Shown: positions 53,252 to 62,353 of the stretch, one piece after another
Layout of the letters: the number at the start of each line of letters is the position of its first letter
How positions within the stretch are numbered: position 1 is the stretch's first letter
Assembly: GCF_007004625.1 (NCBI RefSeq)
Contig: NZ_VIFV01000007.1
Location: forward strand, 62,001-126,000
DNA length: 64,000 nucleotides
Origin: Planococcus salinarum
GTDB lineage: Bacteria; Bacillota; Bacilli; Bacillales_A; Planococcaceae
Reading direction: 5' to 3'
Made by a program: the position numbers and the translations under genes
Notes under the pieces: model-generated
The model's input: only the letters and a program-made list of their open reading frames with translations
Databases searched by the model: none
Told to the model about the DNA's origin: nothing

Positions 53252-54466
53252 CTATTTCTCCGCAAACACTTCCACCTTCTCAACCACAGGCTTCCTCGCC
53301 ACTCCTGTCTCGACAGCTGCCCGGGCAACGGCTTCTGCTACGGCCGGCGCAACGCGCGGATCGAAGGGTGCTGGGATAACGTAATCATTATGAAGGTCAT
53401 TTACTTCCAGCAAGCCGGCAATCGCCTTGACGGCGGCAATCTTCATGGCTTCATTGATATCGCTTGCCCGCACATCAAGCGCGCCGCGGAATATCCCCGG
53501 AAACGCAAGCACGTTATTGACCTGGTTCGGAAAATCGGAACGGCCGGTGCCGACAACGCGCGCGCCGGCTTCTTTCGCCAGATGCGGCAGAATCTCGGGA
53601 TTCGGATTGGCCATGGCGAAAATGATTGCATCGGCATTCATGGAACGGATCATGTCCTGTGTCAGCGCCCCTTCAGCCGAGACGCCGATAAAGACATCGG
53701 CTCCCTGGATCACATCTGCCAGCTGGCCTTTTTCTTTATGGAAATTGGTCATCTCCGCAACCTGCACTTTGTACGAATTCATGCCATTCGGGCGCCCTTC
53801 ATAGACCGCTCCTTTGGTATCGCACATGATGATATTCGGGAAACCGAAACCACTCAGCAGTTTCACCACCGCAATTCCGGCAGCCCCTGCTCCGTTAACG
53901 ACCACTTTCGTTTCGTCCACAGCACGGCCTGTCAGTTTCAGCGCATTGATCAAACCTGCCAGCGTGACGATTGCCGTGCCGTGCTGGTCATCATGGAACA
54001 CCGGAATGTCCATTTCCTGCCGCAGGCGTTCTTCGATAATAAAACACTCGGGCGCTTTTATGTCTTCCAGATTCACACCGCCAAATCCGGGTTCCATCAA
54101 TTTGACAGTCCGAATGATCTCTTCCGGATCTTCCGTTTTCAAAGCGATCGGAAAGGCATCGACTCCCGCAAAACTCTTCAGCAGCGCCGCTTTCCCTTCC
54201 ATGACCGGCATCGAAGCATCCGGCCCGATATTGCCAAGGCCAAGCACCGCCGTGCCATTCGTCAAAACAGCGACGGTATTGCCTTTCATCGTATAGTCAT
54301 ATGCGGCCGCTTTATCCCGCTTAATTTCCTTGCACGGTTCCGCGACTCCGGGAGAGTAAGCCAAACTCAAATCATACTCATTTCTCAAAGCGACTTTTGA
54401 AACAATCTCCAATTTCCCCTGATGTTCCCGGTGCATTTTCAGCGCTTCCTGTTTCAGATTTGTCAT
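53252..54466 (-). CDS. Malic enzyme
   Basis: A 404-residue malic enzyme of the short bacterial type (YtsJ-like) that decarboxylates malate to pyruvate with reduction of NAD(P). Segments LAYSPGVAEPCKEI, GLGNIGPDASMPVMEGKA, the metal-binding DIPVFHDDQHGTAI, the nucleotide loop VVNGAGAAGIAV and FAMANPNPEI are all conserved. Cofactor choice is not certain from sequence. ATG 54466 follows AGGGAGTGGAAGCG. The gene stands alone, with a repeat array in its 3' region. Confidence 0.95.
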   Translation of the reverse strand: MTNLKQEALKMHREHQGKLEIVSKVALRNEYDLSLAYSPGVAEPCKEIKRDKAAAYDYTMKGNTVAVLTNGTAVLGLGNIGPDASMPVMEGKAALLKSFAGVDAFPIALKTEDPEEIIRTVKLMEPGFGGVNLEDIKAPECFIIEERLRQEMDIPVFHDDQHGTAIVTLAGLINALKLTGRAVDETKVVVNGAGAAGIAVVKLLSGFGFPNIIMCDTKGAVYEGRPNGMNSYKVQVAEMTNFHKEKGQLADVIQGADVFIGVSAEGALTQDMIRSMNADAIIFAMANPNPEILPHLAKEAGARVVGTGRSDFPNQVNNVLAFPGIFRGALDVRASDINEAMKIAAVKAIAGLLEVNDLHNDYVIPAPFDPRVAPAVAEAVARAAVETGVARKPVVEKVEVFAEK

Positions 54467-54693
54467 CGCTTCCACTCCCTATTCATAATTCTTCATTATA
54501 TAGATATTAGGGAAGATTAGAAGAGTTTGGGCTCCAATTAAAGAATATTCAGACTTTTGACTGAGACAAAAAGAAATGCACTGCATAAAACATATTGCAT
54601 TTTGACTAGCACTGAGGCCGATCAAGTCTCTCCCTGTTTATCTCTATGCGTTTCGGGAATACATAAAAAAACTGCTGTGAAAGGAAGATTCCT

Positions 54694-54891
54694 ATGAGTA
54701 ATCAACAATCATCTGAACAAGATAAGAATATTAAAAAAATGAATGAACTTCTTGAAGAAAAAAAGGAGCAAACTTCCCATAACCAGAACTCCAATCAACA
54801 GGAACAGAAAAACCAGTCGTTAAAAGATGGTGCGCATACTCCAGATGAAAATAATACGTTAACTGAAACCAAGAATAACCGTCTTCCCTGA
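54694..54891 (+). CDS. Small hydrophilic 65-residue protein
   Basis: A very polar protein rich in Gln, Asn, Lys and Glu (MSNQQSSEQDKNIKKMNELL...), predicted disordered, with no Cys or hydrophobic core. Such proteins occur as small stress or spore-related products in Bacillus relatives, but no family match is possible. GAAAGGAAGATTCCT gives a good start, and a terminator follows. Confidence 0.6.
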   Translation: MSNQQSSEQDKNIKKMNELLEEKKEQTSHNQNSNQQEQKNQSLKDGAHTPDENNTLTETKNNRLP

Positions 54892-54965
54892 TGCTCGGTT
54901 TGAGCCTCTTGGGATGAGAAGCTCACATTTGAGTCAGGTGTTTTCCCCTATCGCAAAACGTGAAA

Positions 54966-55014
54966 ATAGAAAAAACGACCAGCAAATTGTATTCTGATTT
55001 GCTGGTCGTTTCTA
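54966..55014 (+). terminator. Intrinsic terminator
   Basis: AAACGACCAGCAAAT pairs with ATTTGCTGGTCGTTT downstream of the small hydrophilic protein gene. Confidence 0.8.
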
Positions 55015-55221
55015 TATGATAGAAAAAATATGACTCCTATAGAAACCGGCACTTTTTACGCGCAAGACATATTTTTCGGTCCGGAAAGAAGAAACGGCAT
55101 GATTATTGACCGCAAAATCTTCCACGATGAGGTACTATTATTCAATTAAGAATGACGTAAATTGTAGTACCTTGTCCAAATCGTTCAGATTTTTTCTCTT
55201 GAAATGGATTTTCCTAAATTC
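55015..55221. other. Intergenic with inverted repeat and short frame
   Basis: AGGTACTA (55130-55137) and TAGTACCT (55165-55172) form a perfect inverted repeat. A 39-codon plus-strand frame (55030-55149, MTPIETGTFYAQDIFFGPER...) has protein-like composition but no ribosome binding site, so it may be a decayed fragment. Confidence 0.25.
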
Positions 55222-55992
55222 CTATTGCTCGATCTGATCAATAATAACGCCAGGAATAGAAATTGATCCACCCATTGTAGATTCGTAAGTAATTAAACCG
55301 CTTGATAAGCCTCTAATTGTGATAGTGTCGTCTTCTAAAATGCGAGAGTCCAGCACTGCAGCATCAAACTCTGCAAATAGGATAAGATCATAATCATCAT
55401 TTACAGCCAATCTTATTTGTGTCAGGCCATCGCCTTCCATTACTTGAATGACAGTTCCCCGGAACTTAACTTTTTCAAATAAATAGTCATCAGGGTTTCT
55501 TGCTAACTGATCATAAGTGATACCAGTATCATAACCGACTCTTTCCGCTTCCTCAGCTGCAGCTTTTTCTTCCGCTGCTTTTTTCGCCTCTGCTTCTTCT
55601 TTCGCTTTAGCTTCAGCATCAGCTTTCTCTTTGGCAGCAGCTTCTTCTGCAGCTTTCTTCGCTTTTTCTTCATCTTCTTTTTTCTTCAATTCGGCTTCTT
55701 TCGCTTTTCGTTCTTTTTCTTCCAAGAGGAAAAATGGTTCTGCTTCTTTTACCTTCGCTTCCAATTCTTTAATCTTTACAGCTGAATCATCATTAGCAGA
55801 TTCAAGCGTTTTGATTTTCGAAGCCAATTCCTCATTTGCTGCTTCGAGGGTTTCTTGCTTCTTAAGATTTTCATCTGTAGAGGCGTCGACCTCAGACTGA
55901 GAAGGTCCAAAGCTTGCTCCAATTATCAATGCGATCAATGCCACTACTATGTATCTCCATCTGCGTTTTACAAAAGCTGTAATTTTCTCCAT
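55222..55992 (-). CDS. Anchored coiled-coil protein with OB-like domain
   Basis: A 256-residue protein: an N-terminal membrane anchor (YIVVALIALIIGASFG), then about 125 residues of Lys/Glu/Ala-rich coiled coil including KAAEEAAAKEKADAEAKAK, then a C-terminal 90-residue beta-rich domain (FEKVKFRGTVIQVMEGDGL) that looks like an OB fold seen in surface or toxin-regulator-like proteins. The start ATG 55992 lies after AAAAGGGGAATTGTTGA. Extracellular location is inferred. Function unknown. Confidence 0.65.
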   Translation of the reverse strand: MEKITAFVKRRWRYIVVALIALIIGASFGPSQSEVDASTDENLKKQETLEAANEELASKIKTLESANDDSAVKIKELEAKVKEAEPFFLLEEKERKAKEAELKKKEDEEKAKKAAEEAAAKEKADAEAKAKEEAEAKKAAEEKAAAEEAERVGYDTGITYDQLARNPDDYLFEKVKFRGTVIQVMEGDGLTQIRLAVNDDYDLILFAEFDAAVLDSRILEDDTITIRGLSSGLITYESTMGGSISIPGVIIDQIEQ

Positions 55993-56326
55993 TTCAACAA
56001 TTCCCCTTTTCAATATCTCTATTGAACCATCATAGTATACTTGCAGTTTAATTAATACAATTATTAAAATTAAATATGCCTTATTACATAATTAATTAAA
56101 TGGTAAGATCCAACTTAAATAGTATGCAAAAGATGTCATCCAAACATACCGCGATGCTTTCCAAGAATTCTGCAACGCAGATATCCAGTATCTTCATTAT
56201 GCGAATCCCGGAACAGCACTGTGTACTCGTACGGAAATATTCCATTATAGAAGCAGGTTCATTGCCCTGTTGAGATCTAAAAACTTCGTTTGTTATTTAC
56301 CTGTTATAAAAAAAGTCTATCCGCCT
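55993..56326. other. Intergenic with possible MetE-like remnant
   Basis: From 56123 a plus-strand frame reads YAKDVIQTYRDAFQEFCNAD, which resembles the AYRDAIQAFYDAGCRYLQ segment of MetE-like (YxjG-type) proteins, but there is no start, and key residues are lost. It may be a decayed fragment. TATACT near 56035 could be the -10 element for the coiled-coil protein gene. Confidence 0.25.
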
Positions 56327-56914
56327 TTATTCCATAATCGAATTTCCACTGATCTTAAAATCGAGCCCGTCGCGTATAAAGGTGAAGCTCGCGCTTTTGC
56401 CATTCCCGCCAACCACAAGATCGTATGCATGATATCTGCGTTTGAATTCCAGCACTTCCAATTCTTCGATTCCATCAGGACGCGAATTAACACCATATAA
56501 CGAAATGACGTATGCCGACTCTTTCACCGCAATTTGTTCCGCTCTGGCACGCAATTCGTTTTCATCAAGGTCCATTTCTGCCAGCTCAAACAGCTGTTCC
56601 ACTTTTTCCAATCCCTCCGCCTTCAAATATTGCTCCGAATAAAAATGCGAAGCAAACATTTGATAGGCAAAGAACAGTGACATCAACAGAATCGCAGCCG
56701 AGTGGACAGGAAATTCATAGCGGCTTTCCGAGATGATGCGATCCAGCTTAACCGTTGCCCAGATTGCCCCAATTAGGGCTGCCAAGAAAGTGAGCGCGCC
56801 AATGATTGAATTTAAAAATAAAAAGCCCACTAAATAACTGTATTTCATGAACAGATAAAATACCGTACCGGCTCCCATAAGAATAAATAACGTCCTAATC
56901 GAACTTCTCACCAC
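56327..56914 (-). CDS. Unrecognised membrane protein, 195 residues
   Basis: Three hydrophobic segments (about residues 8-25, 28-52 and 68-87) are followed by a soluble C-terminal half with acidic helices and a beta-rich end. No family is recognised. The start GTG 56914 precedes a second GTG; GGGGGAGAGCTGTG-type purines lie upstream. It may be cotranscribed with the YiaA/B-like gene 98 bases upstream. Confidence 0.6.
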   Translation of the reverse strand: MVRSSIRTLFILMGAGTVFYLFMKYSYLVGFLFLNSIIGALTFLAALIGAIWATVKLDRIISESRYEFPVHSAAILLMSLFFAYQMFASHFYSEQYLKAEGLEKVEQLFELAEMDLDENELRARAEQIAVKESAYVISLYGVNSRPDGIEELEVLEFKRRYHAYDLVVGGNGKSASFTFIRDGLDFKISGNSIME

Positions 56915-57012
56915 AGCTCTCCCCCTTAAATATAAAACAAAACGCCCGGCATTTACCGGACGCTCTTACTTTATTGATATTGTTTGGAACTGCCTTGATA
57001 GAGTACCCTGTT

Positions 57013-57474
57013 TTATTTCTCCCCCATATCCTTCGCCTCTTCCGCATCCCGCACGTTCTTCTGCACAGTGACAACAGCGAACAAACTCAAGACAAATGAG
57101 ATGCCATAAAAACCTTTCTCGCTCAAAATGATGCTGCCGGCGTTGAACAGGCCGATTGCCATGAGCGCGATGGACGAAATCAGCGCGAACCAACTGATGC
57201 CGTAGTAGAGGTTCGTGACTTTCATTCCTTCGTCACGGTCTCGGACGGCTTTTTGAAGCGACACGGCCGAGTAAAGGCCAAGAATCAGCAATACGATATA
57301 ATAACCTTTTTCATTCAATTCCATTCCCGCGTTGTACAGCCCGATCAAATACGACGATACGCCGATCAGCAATGCACCCCAAGCCGCGCCAACGAATGCG
57401 CCTGTCGGTTCACCCAGTCTGCGCTTCTCCGCCGGTTTCTTTACAAACACATCTTCTTCTCTTTCCCCCAACAT
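57013..57474 (-). CDS. YiaA/YiaB-type two-helix membrane protein
   Basis: A 153-residue protein made of two repeats of the YiaA/B two-helix module: GALLIGVSSYLIGLYNAGMELNEKGYY then SWFALISSIALMAIGLFNAGSI with the shared pattern GLYNA/GLFNA...L.EKG(Y/F)Y. Each repeat has two membrane helices, so four in all. The role of this family is unknown. The ATG at 57474 follows AGGGGCTGGATTT. Confidence 0.8.
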   Translation of the reverse strand: MLGEREEDVFVKKPAEKRRLGEPTGAFVGAAWGALLIGVSSYLIGLYNAGMELNEKGYYIVLLILGLYSAVSLQKAVRDRDEGMKVTNLYYGISWFALISSIALMAIGLFNAGSIILSEKGFYGISFVLSLFAVVTVQKNVRDAEEAKDMGEK

Positions 57475-57697
57475 AAATCCAGCCCCTGTCTTTTGATAAT
57501 GTGAATTAACGCTATTTAACAGAATTAAATATTAAGATTATTCTACCATATTCGTAGGGCTTCAGAATGACTTCTCAAAGGAAAATTTTTGAAAGATAAA
57601 AGGAACTTTTTTCATTTTTCCCCAAAACAAAACCACCAAACAGAAGGACTCCCGCCGGTGGCTCTCAACTTCCTCTATTCAGCCAGTGATTTAATGA

Positions 57698-58540
57698 TCA
57701 AAACTCCTCATGCGTAGCCGGGTCCATATCAAACAACCTGCCATTGGGACGCGACAACCCTGCTATCACACTCATTTCAGCATCGCTCAAGCTGAAATTG
57801 AATATCTCCAGGTTCTCCCGCTGCCGCTGGGGAGATGTGGAACGCGGAATCGAAATCGAGCCGATTTGGTATTGCCAGCGCAAGACCACTTGGGCAATCG
57901 TCTTGTGGTGGTTCGCGGCGATTTGGCTGATTGTTTCATTCGTCATAATGGCCGCTGCTTTGGCAATCGGGCTCCACGACTGTGTTTGGATATTGAGTTC
58001 CTCATGCATGCTCCGCTGCGCTTCCTGATTAAAGAACGGATGCAGTTCGACCTGGTTCAGACTCGGCGTTACGCCGGTCTCCAGAATAATGCGCTCCAAG
58101 TGCTCAGGCAGGAAATTGCTGACACCGATCGACCGGACGAGGCCCCATTTCTTTGCATCAATCAACGCTTGCCACGCTTCCACGTATAAATCTTCATTCG
58201 GCAACGGCCAGTGGATCAAATACAGATCGAAGTAATCCAGATTTGAACGGTACAGCGATTCCTGAATTGCCACCATCGCTTTGTCGTACGTATGATAGCG
58301 GCCGGGCAGTTTCGATGTCACCCACAGATTTTCACGGGAAACGCCGCTGCGCCTGATGCCTTCCCCGACGGCTCCTTCGTTCTCGTAATTATACGCCGTG
58401 TCGATCAGCCGGTATCCGGCATTGATTCCGCTTGCGACCGCGTTCGCCCCCGCATTGCCCCACAGCCCGTATGTACCGAGTCCGGTAACCGGCAAGTTGG
58501 TGCCATCGTTCAACGTCACTTCTGGTATTGCTCTTTCCAT
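57698..58540 (-). CDS. Aldo/keto reductase
   Basis: A 280-residue NADPH-dependent aldo/keto reductase with the catalytic tetrad visible: Asp/Tyr in DTAYNYENE near residue 48, Lys in VTSKLPG near 77, His in YLIHWPLPN near 110. The NADP-binding IPRSTSPQR segment is in the C-terminal third. It reduces aldehydes such as methylglyoxal or keto compounds; the substrate is unassigned. It starts at ATG 58540 after GTGAGGAGTGGAAGCGG. A composite repeat array lies upstream. Confidence 0.92.
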   Translation of the reverse strand: MERAIPEVTLNDGTNLPVTGLGTYGLWGNAGANAVASGINAGYRLIDTAYNYENEGAVGEGIRRSGVSRENLWVTSKLPGRYHTYDKAMVAIQESLYRSNLDYFDLYLIHWPLPNEDLYVEAWQALIDAKKWGLVRSIGVSNFLPEHLERIILETGVTPSLNQVELHPFFNQEAQRSMHEELNIQTQSWSPIAKAAAIMTNETISQIAANHHKTIAQVVLRWQYQIGSISIPRSTSPQRQRENLEIFNFSLSDAEMSVIAGLSRPNGRLFDMDPATHEEF

Positions 58541-58617
58541 CCGCTTCCACTCCTCACGTTTCTGCTTTAAGGTTACCCTTACCTGATTGAAAACTCAAAC
58601 AATTCTGCCGACTGAAA

Positions 58618-58655
58618 ATAAAAAGAGGCCAGCGCGGGAAGTTGCGCTGACCTTA
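58618..58655 (-). terminator. Intrinsic terminator beyond array
   Basis: On the minus strand GGTCAGCGCAACTTCCCGCGCTGGCC is followed by TCTTTTT. It ends the transcript that contains the TspO-like gene and the repeat array. Confidence 0.7.
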
Positions 58656-58671
58656 ATTTTGGATATGCCAT

Positions 58672-58858
58672 TTTATCGTCGATTTTTTTGGATTTATCGT
58701 CGATTTTTGCGGGTTTATCGTCGATTTTTGCGGGTTTATCGTCGGTTTCTTGGAGTTTATCGTCGATTCTTCCATTTATCAGCGATTTTCGATGGTTTAT
58801 CAGCGATTTTCTCCTGTTTATCAGCGATTTTTTTCCGTTTATCAGCGATTCTTCTATC
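58672..58858. repeat. Composite 21-bp repeat array, 9 units
   Basis: Five units of TTTATCGTCG(A/G)TT (58672, 58693, 58714, 58735, 58756) are followed by four of TTTATCAGCGATT (58775, 58796, 58817, 58838). The step is 21 bases throughout except 19 where the two blocks meet. Each block ends with its own terminal GATTC unit, as if two arrays had been joined. The array starts nine bases from the stop of the minus-strand TspO-like gene and precedes its terminator. Confidence 0.93.
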
Positions 58859-58866
58859 TGCCTCAC

Positions 58867-59676
58867 TCAACCCCCATGCTTCGGAAACAGAGCCTTCCCA
58901 TTTTTAACAAATACCCATACAACGGCAACCAGAAAGATTCCGATTCCTGTTAAAAGAATGACTTGAATGGCCGTCGACATCGCGGGATCCAACTCTCCGC
59001 TCGCGTATGCACTATAGATCGCAAAGAAAGCCCAGGCGATGGGAATCGGAAAAGCGGCGTTTTTAAAACGTACAAGGTAAAGGAGGACAAACGCGACGGC
59101 AATCCCCAATACGATCATCGTCCAGATGGAATCAGAAATTCCAAACCCGTCCCATTCCAGTTGCACCAAAAACACAGAGATGTTGACGATCGAGGCAATG
59201 AACACCCACGACCCGTAGAGGGTGAAACTGAGCCCTGCAAGAGTGGAAGGAAAATCAAAGCGGTTTTTATAGATTCTTTCCACGATGAAGAGCAAGGAGA
59301 ACAGCATGGCCAAAATCAGCAGCGTGGATACGCCCATCAGCTCATACGAAAAAGCGACGATCCAGCCCATATTGAACACGGAACTCGCGATGAATAAAGG
59401 CGAAATCAGCAGCACCAGCCTGCTGACATTCGGGTCCTTCCTTTTCACCAAAAAATAAATCAGCGTAATCAGCAGCAAACTGTAAATGACACCCCAAATC
59501 GAAAAAGCAAAAGATGCCGGAGTTATGAGCGTCGTGTATTTTTCTGAGATATCTGCCTGACTCTGCCCATTAAAAAACCCTGAAGATCCGAGGTAATTTA
59601 CGCCGAGCGTTAAGAAATAGAAAACCAGATTAACTACCGTGAAGATTGTTGTTTTTTTCAGCGTCTTTTCATCCAT
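58867..59676 (-). CDS. TspO/tryptophan-rich sensory-like membrane protein
   Basis: A 269-residue membrane protein with seven or eight hydrophobic segments, including the TspO/MBR-like signature SFAFSIWGVIYSLL near residue 55 and a Trp-containing SSVFNMGWIVAF. Longer than classical TspO (about 160 residues), it matches the extended Bacillus form. Ligand-binding or stress roles are suggested for the family but not proven. ATG 59676 follows GGAAGGATGATTTCACG; the frame further upstream is not supported. Confidence 0.75.
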   Translation of the reverse strand: MDEKTLKKTTIFTVVNLVFYFLTLGVNYLGSSGFFNGQSQADISEKYTTLITPASFAFSIWGVIYSLLLITLIYFLVKRKDPNVSRLVLLISPLFIASSVFNMGWIVAFSYELMGVSTLLILAMLFSLLFIVERIYKNRFDFPSTLAGLSFTLYGSWVFIASIVNISVFLVQLEWDGFGISDSIWTMIVLGIAVAFVLLYLVRFKNAAFPIPIAWAFFAIYSAYASGELDPAMSTAIQVILLTGIGIFLVAVVWVFVKNGKALFPKHGG

Positions 59677-59821
59677 CGTGAAATCATCCTTCCGTTCGCT
59701 ATTTTTTATTCCATGAACCTCTCTCTGCAGAATCGATTCCCGCAAAATATTTCCTGGTACGTCCCTTGTTACTCTTCTCTTCCCGAAATGGCGTCCCGGT
59801 AAAACTGTTTCCTGGCAAAGC

Positions 59822-59868
59822 AAAAACCGCCGAACGGAATAAATTCTGTCGACGGTTTCAAATTTTTT
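59822..59868 (-). terminator. Intrinsic terminator
   Basis: AAACCGTCGACAGAATTT pairs with the CCGTTCGGCGGTTTTTG side after the YfiT-like gene on the minus strand. It is clearly related in sequence to the hairpin at 62747-62782. Confidence 0.6.
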
Positions 59869-59877
59869 ATTTAATAT

Positions 59878-60387
59878 TCACTTCTCCAAAGCAATCCAGA
59901 TATGCGCCAGGTGATGCTCTTCGTGCCAGCACAGCTTCGCCAGGGTTGACGCGACGCTGGTTTCGCCGTCCATCTGATGGGTGAAGATGCGGGCCAATTG
60001 GGATTCCGTCAGATGCTGACTGAGCGCGACGATCCGTTCGTTCAGCCCATCCAGTATCCGAATCGAACTTTCCACCGGCAGTTCGTTGTCCGGCAGCGTC
60101 GCCCATTGTTCTTCGGCGAAAGAAAGAACCGTCGGATTGTCCTCCGTGAGAGCCAGTTTCAGGCGCTGGTACAGGGTCAATTGCGAATCCGCAATGTGAT
60201 GTACCAGTTGCTGCACGGTCCAGCTGCCTTCTCTGTACTGGCCCGCCAATTGCGCATCACTCAAGCCATCGACTGCTTCCCGCAGCCGCGTCGTGTAAGT
60301 TCCGATTTTCCCGAGCCATTCCTGGGTGTGTTCAGCTGTCACGTACTCAGGAACCTGTAATTGTCCAATTGGAAATTTTATATCCAT
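59878..60387 (-). CDS. YfiT/BstA-type DinB-superfamily protein
   Basis: A 169-residue metal-dependent protein close to B. subtilis YfiT (YPIGxF..P, then LREAVDGLSDAQL, YREGSWTVQQLVHHIADSQ near residue 55, and a C-terminal WHEEHHLAHI with two metal-binding His). The related BstA proteins are bacillithiol S-transferases, so a thiol-transfer role is possible. ATG 60387 follows GGAAAGAGGTTAGAAG; the longer frame to 60429 has no better signal. Confidence 0.85.
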   Translation of the reverse strand: MDIKFPIGQLQVPEYVTAEHTQEWLGKIGTYTTRLREAVDGLSDAQLAGQYREGSWTVQQLVHHIADSQLTLYQRLKLALTEDNPTVLSFAEEQWATLPDNELPVESSIRILDGLNERIVALSQHLTESQLARIFTHQMDGETSVASTLAKLCWHEEHHLAHIWIALEK

Positions 60388-60519
60388 TCTTCTAACCTCT
60401 TTCCTTAACAGTATTTGTGGCGATCGCATTCACGCTCACTATCTTAACGGCACTTTTTTAGAGCTGACAAAGGAAACTGAATTCCACTGCCTGAGTGCAC
60501 TCCAAAAGGGCACAATCCA

Positions 60520-61254
60520 TCAACCCTTCCGGTACTTATCCTCAATCACTCGATAATTTTCATGATTGATCTTATCCCATTCCGTCTTTTTGTACATTCT
60601 GCTTTTCAGATTATCGTTAACCCAAACAGGATCATACTCCCTGAAATACTGACTGTCCGCCCACACTTTTGTCTCTTTATGCTCCGGATGCTTGGGATTC
60701 CGGTAAATTTTCAGGAACTCGTAAAACCCGGGTATGCCGCCGACATCTTCCGGCGGTGCTGTCTCTGCCCCGTCCAGCAGCGTCGGGAAGCCGAAATAGT
60801 AATCATCGACGATTGCTTCCAGTTGGATGCGGAACTGCCAGCCGTCTCCGAAATCATAGCGATAGATGAGCTCGCCATGCTTCTCCAGATATTCATCAAT
60901 CTTGATGCCTGAAGGCTTCCGCACAACCGCCGCCATTCGCTCCTGATAAGCCTCTTCAAACCGCTTATATTCCGGCTCCATATTCTTCAGCCGCTCCGCG
61001 AACTCTTTTTTATTCTTCTTATAGTACTGATGTTCATGGTAGGCTTCCTCGTCGTTCGTTACCCGAATGCCGTCTTCCGCCAAATCAAATTCGAACAGAT
61101 GATAGCCATCCATAGGATAGCCGCTCTGAAAATTGCTCGTCTGCTGCACAATGTCATGGAGCATGTTGAAAGTGGCGCCTGCCGGCATGATCACCTTGCG
61201 CCAAATCAGCGGATTGGAGTGCTCAAGTTCGATTCGGATGATGTATGATTTCAT
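60520..61254 (-). CDS. Plasmid pRiA4b ORF-3 family protein
   Basis: A 244-residue protein with the diagnostic pattern of the pRiA4b ORF-3 family: IELEHSNPLIWRKVIMPAG at the N-terminus, a later YRYDFGDGWQFRIQLE, and CxG-free but typical PPEDVGGIPGFYEF. Despite the family name it is widespread on chromosomes; the function is unknown. AGGGCGAATT precedes ATG 61254. It is the last gene of a three-gene minus-strand operon with two small membrane proteins. Confidence 0.85.
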   Translation of the reverse strand: MKSYIIRIELEHSNPLIWRKVIMPAGATFNMLHDIVQQTSNFQSGYPMDGYHLFEFDLAEDGIRVTNDEEAYHEHQYYKKNKKEFAERLKNMEPEYKRFEEAYQERMAAVVRKPSGIKIDEYLEKHGELIYRYDFGDGWQFRIQLEAIVDDYYFGFPTLLDGAETAPPEDVGGIPGFYEFLKIYRNPKHPEHKETKVWADSQYFREYDPVWVNDNLKSRMYKKTEWDKINHENYRVIEDKYRKG

Positions 61255-61270
61255 AATTCGCCCTGCTCTC

Positions 61271-61561
61271 TCAGAAAAGTTTTTTAAAGCATGTTTCAAA
61301 ATATTTCATTTCCCAATAGGATTTAGTCGTACGTTTTGCCAGTGTTTCTAATCTCCGCTTATTAAATAACAAAACCACGATCCAAACAGGCATGGCTATA
61401 AAAATGTTGAGAGCACTGATATATATAGCGGTATTATTAAAGACCCTAACGACATCTTCTATGCTCTTCCCGGTATTGGCGACAATACTAAGCACAATTA
61501 AACCAAAGAGAATCGATACCATAATTAGATGATAAGTAATCCATATCTTTTTATTTTTCAC
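61271..61561 (-). CDS. Small two-helix membrane protein
   Basis: A 96-residue protein with two hydrophobic segments (about residues 9-27 and 47-67) and a basic C-terminal tail. It starts three bases after the preceding 193-residue gene and ends 16 bases before the pRiA4b-type gene, so all three are probably cotranscribed. No family recognised. Confidence 0.6.
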   Translation of the reverse strand: MKNKKIWITYHLIMVSILFGLIVLSIVANTGKSIEDVVRVFNNTAIYISALNIFIAMPVWIVVLLFNKRRLETLAKRTTKSYWEMKYFETCFKKLF

Positions 61562-61564
61562 CTC

Positions 61565-62146
61565 TTATGCGTTTCGTGACATTTCGTAAAAAATTTTATA
61601 CATCATAAAGTTGTTTAAAAAACTCATATGAAGATTGCCAAATTGAATATTCAGCGTTTTTCTTGATTCGGCTTTCCCTGTTTTTATTTCCTCAATTTGC
61701 TCTTCTAACCACAGTAGACTTTCGATACTATCGACTAAATTTTGCCGGCTTTCTTTTGCATAATCCTCGGCAGCTGACAGTTCCAGTAAAGTAATTCTGG
61801 CGCCTCTCACTTCTAATAAAATGTAATCTAAATCATCCAAACTGAAATTTACAGGTTCTTTGCTGAGCAGCCAGTCCTGTTCAAACAACGGAAGGACATA
61901 CTGTGTCCGCTCAGTTGTTAGATCTATTGGGTCAGCTTCTTCCATTTCCGCTAAATCCTCTTCAAAAGAACTTTTGAATTTATTTAAATCTTCCTCATAT
62001 CCATCGACAACCAAAGGGTCAGGTGTATACGAATAGCTTTTCGTAATACTGAAAACTGAATAGGGATAAAACCAGGCCATTAATAGAATGAATACAACAG
62101 CTGACCCTGCTAAACTTAAAATGATTTTTTTCGTTTTCTTCGTCAC
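61565..62146 (-). CDS. Unrecognised anchored protein, 193 residues
   Basis: One N-terminal membrane segment (IILSLAGSAVVFILLMAWF) is followed by a mainly helical, acidic extracellular or cytoplasmic body of about 165 residues without Cys motifs. It is the first gene of the three-gene operon ending with the pRiA4b-type protein. GAGGTATTA precedes ATG 62146. Function unknown. Confidence 0.6.
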   Translation of the reverse strand: MTKKTKKIILSLAGSAVVFILLMAWFYPYSVFSITKSYSYTPDPLVVDGYEEDLNKFKSSFEEDLAEMEEADPIDLTTERTQYVLPLFEQDWLLSKEPVNFSLDDLDYILLEVRGARITLLELSAAEDYAKESRQNLVDSIESLLWLEEQIEEIKTGKAESRKTLNIQFGNLHMSFLNNFMMYKIFYEMSRNA

Positions 62147-62353
62147 ATTAATACCTCCAACCTCTTAAATAGACGCTCCTTTTAGTGTAAGAACAATTCC
62201 CCATTTACTCTATACATATTTTAACATAAATAAGCTGAACCCTTTTTATTGAATAAATGGTAATATGTTTCCAAGTTAGTTTTGAATTGTTTCTTTCCTT
62301 ATGAGACAATTTAGGATATCCATCCAAATCGTTTTTTCAAAGGAGCGAGTTCA

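Noticed and set aside
53390-54400. A 336-residue plus-strand frame
   Set aside because: It lies opposite the strongly conserved malic enzyme gene and has no ribosome binding site or family resemblance.
58579-58907. Arrays as genes for repetitive peptides (FISDF-like or KSTIN-like)
   Set aside because: A 21-base step keeps frames open by chance, but the array at 62605 stops after seven codons on the minus strand, the 8601 array has a 20-base step, and no frame has a consistent start signal.
61271-62146. Toxin-antitoxin or immunity pair in the small operon before the pRiA4b-type gene
   Set aside because: The two membrane proteins show no toxin, antitoxin or immunity motif; only the operon layout suggested it.
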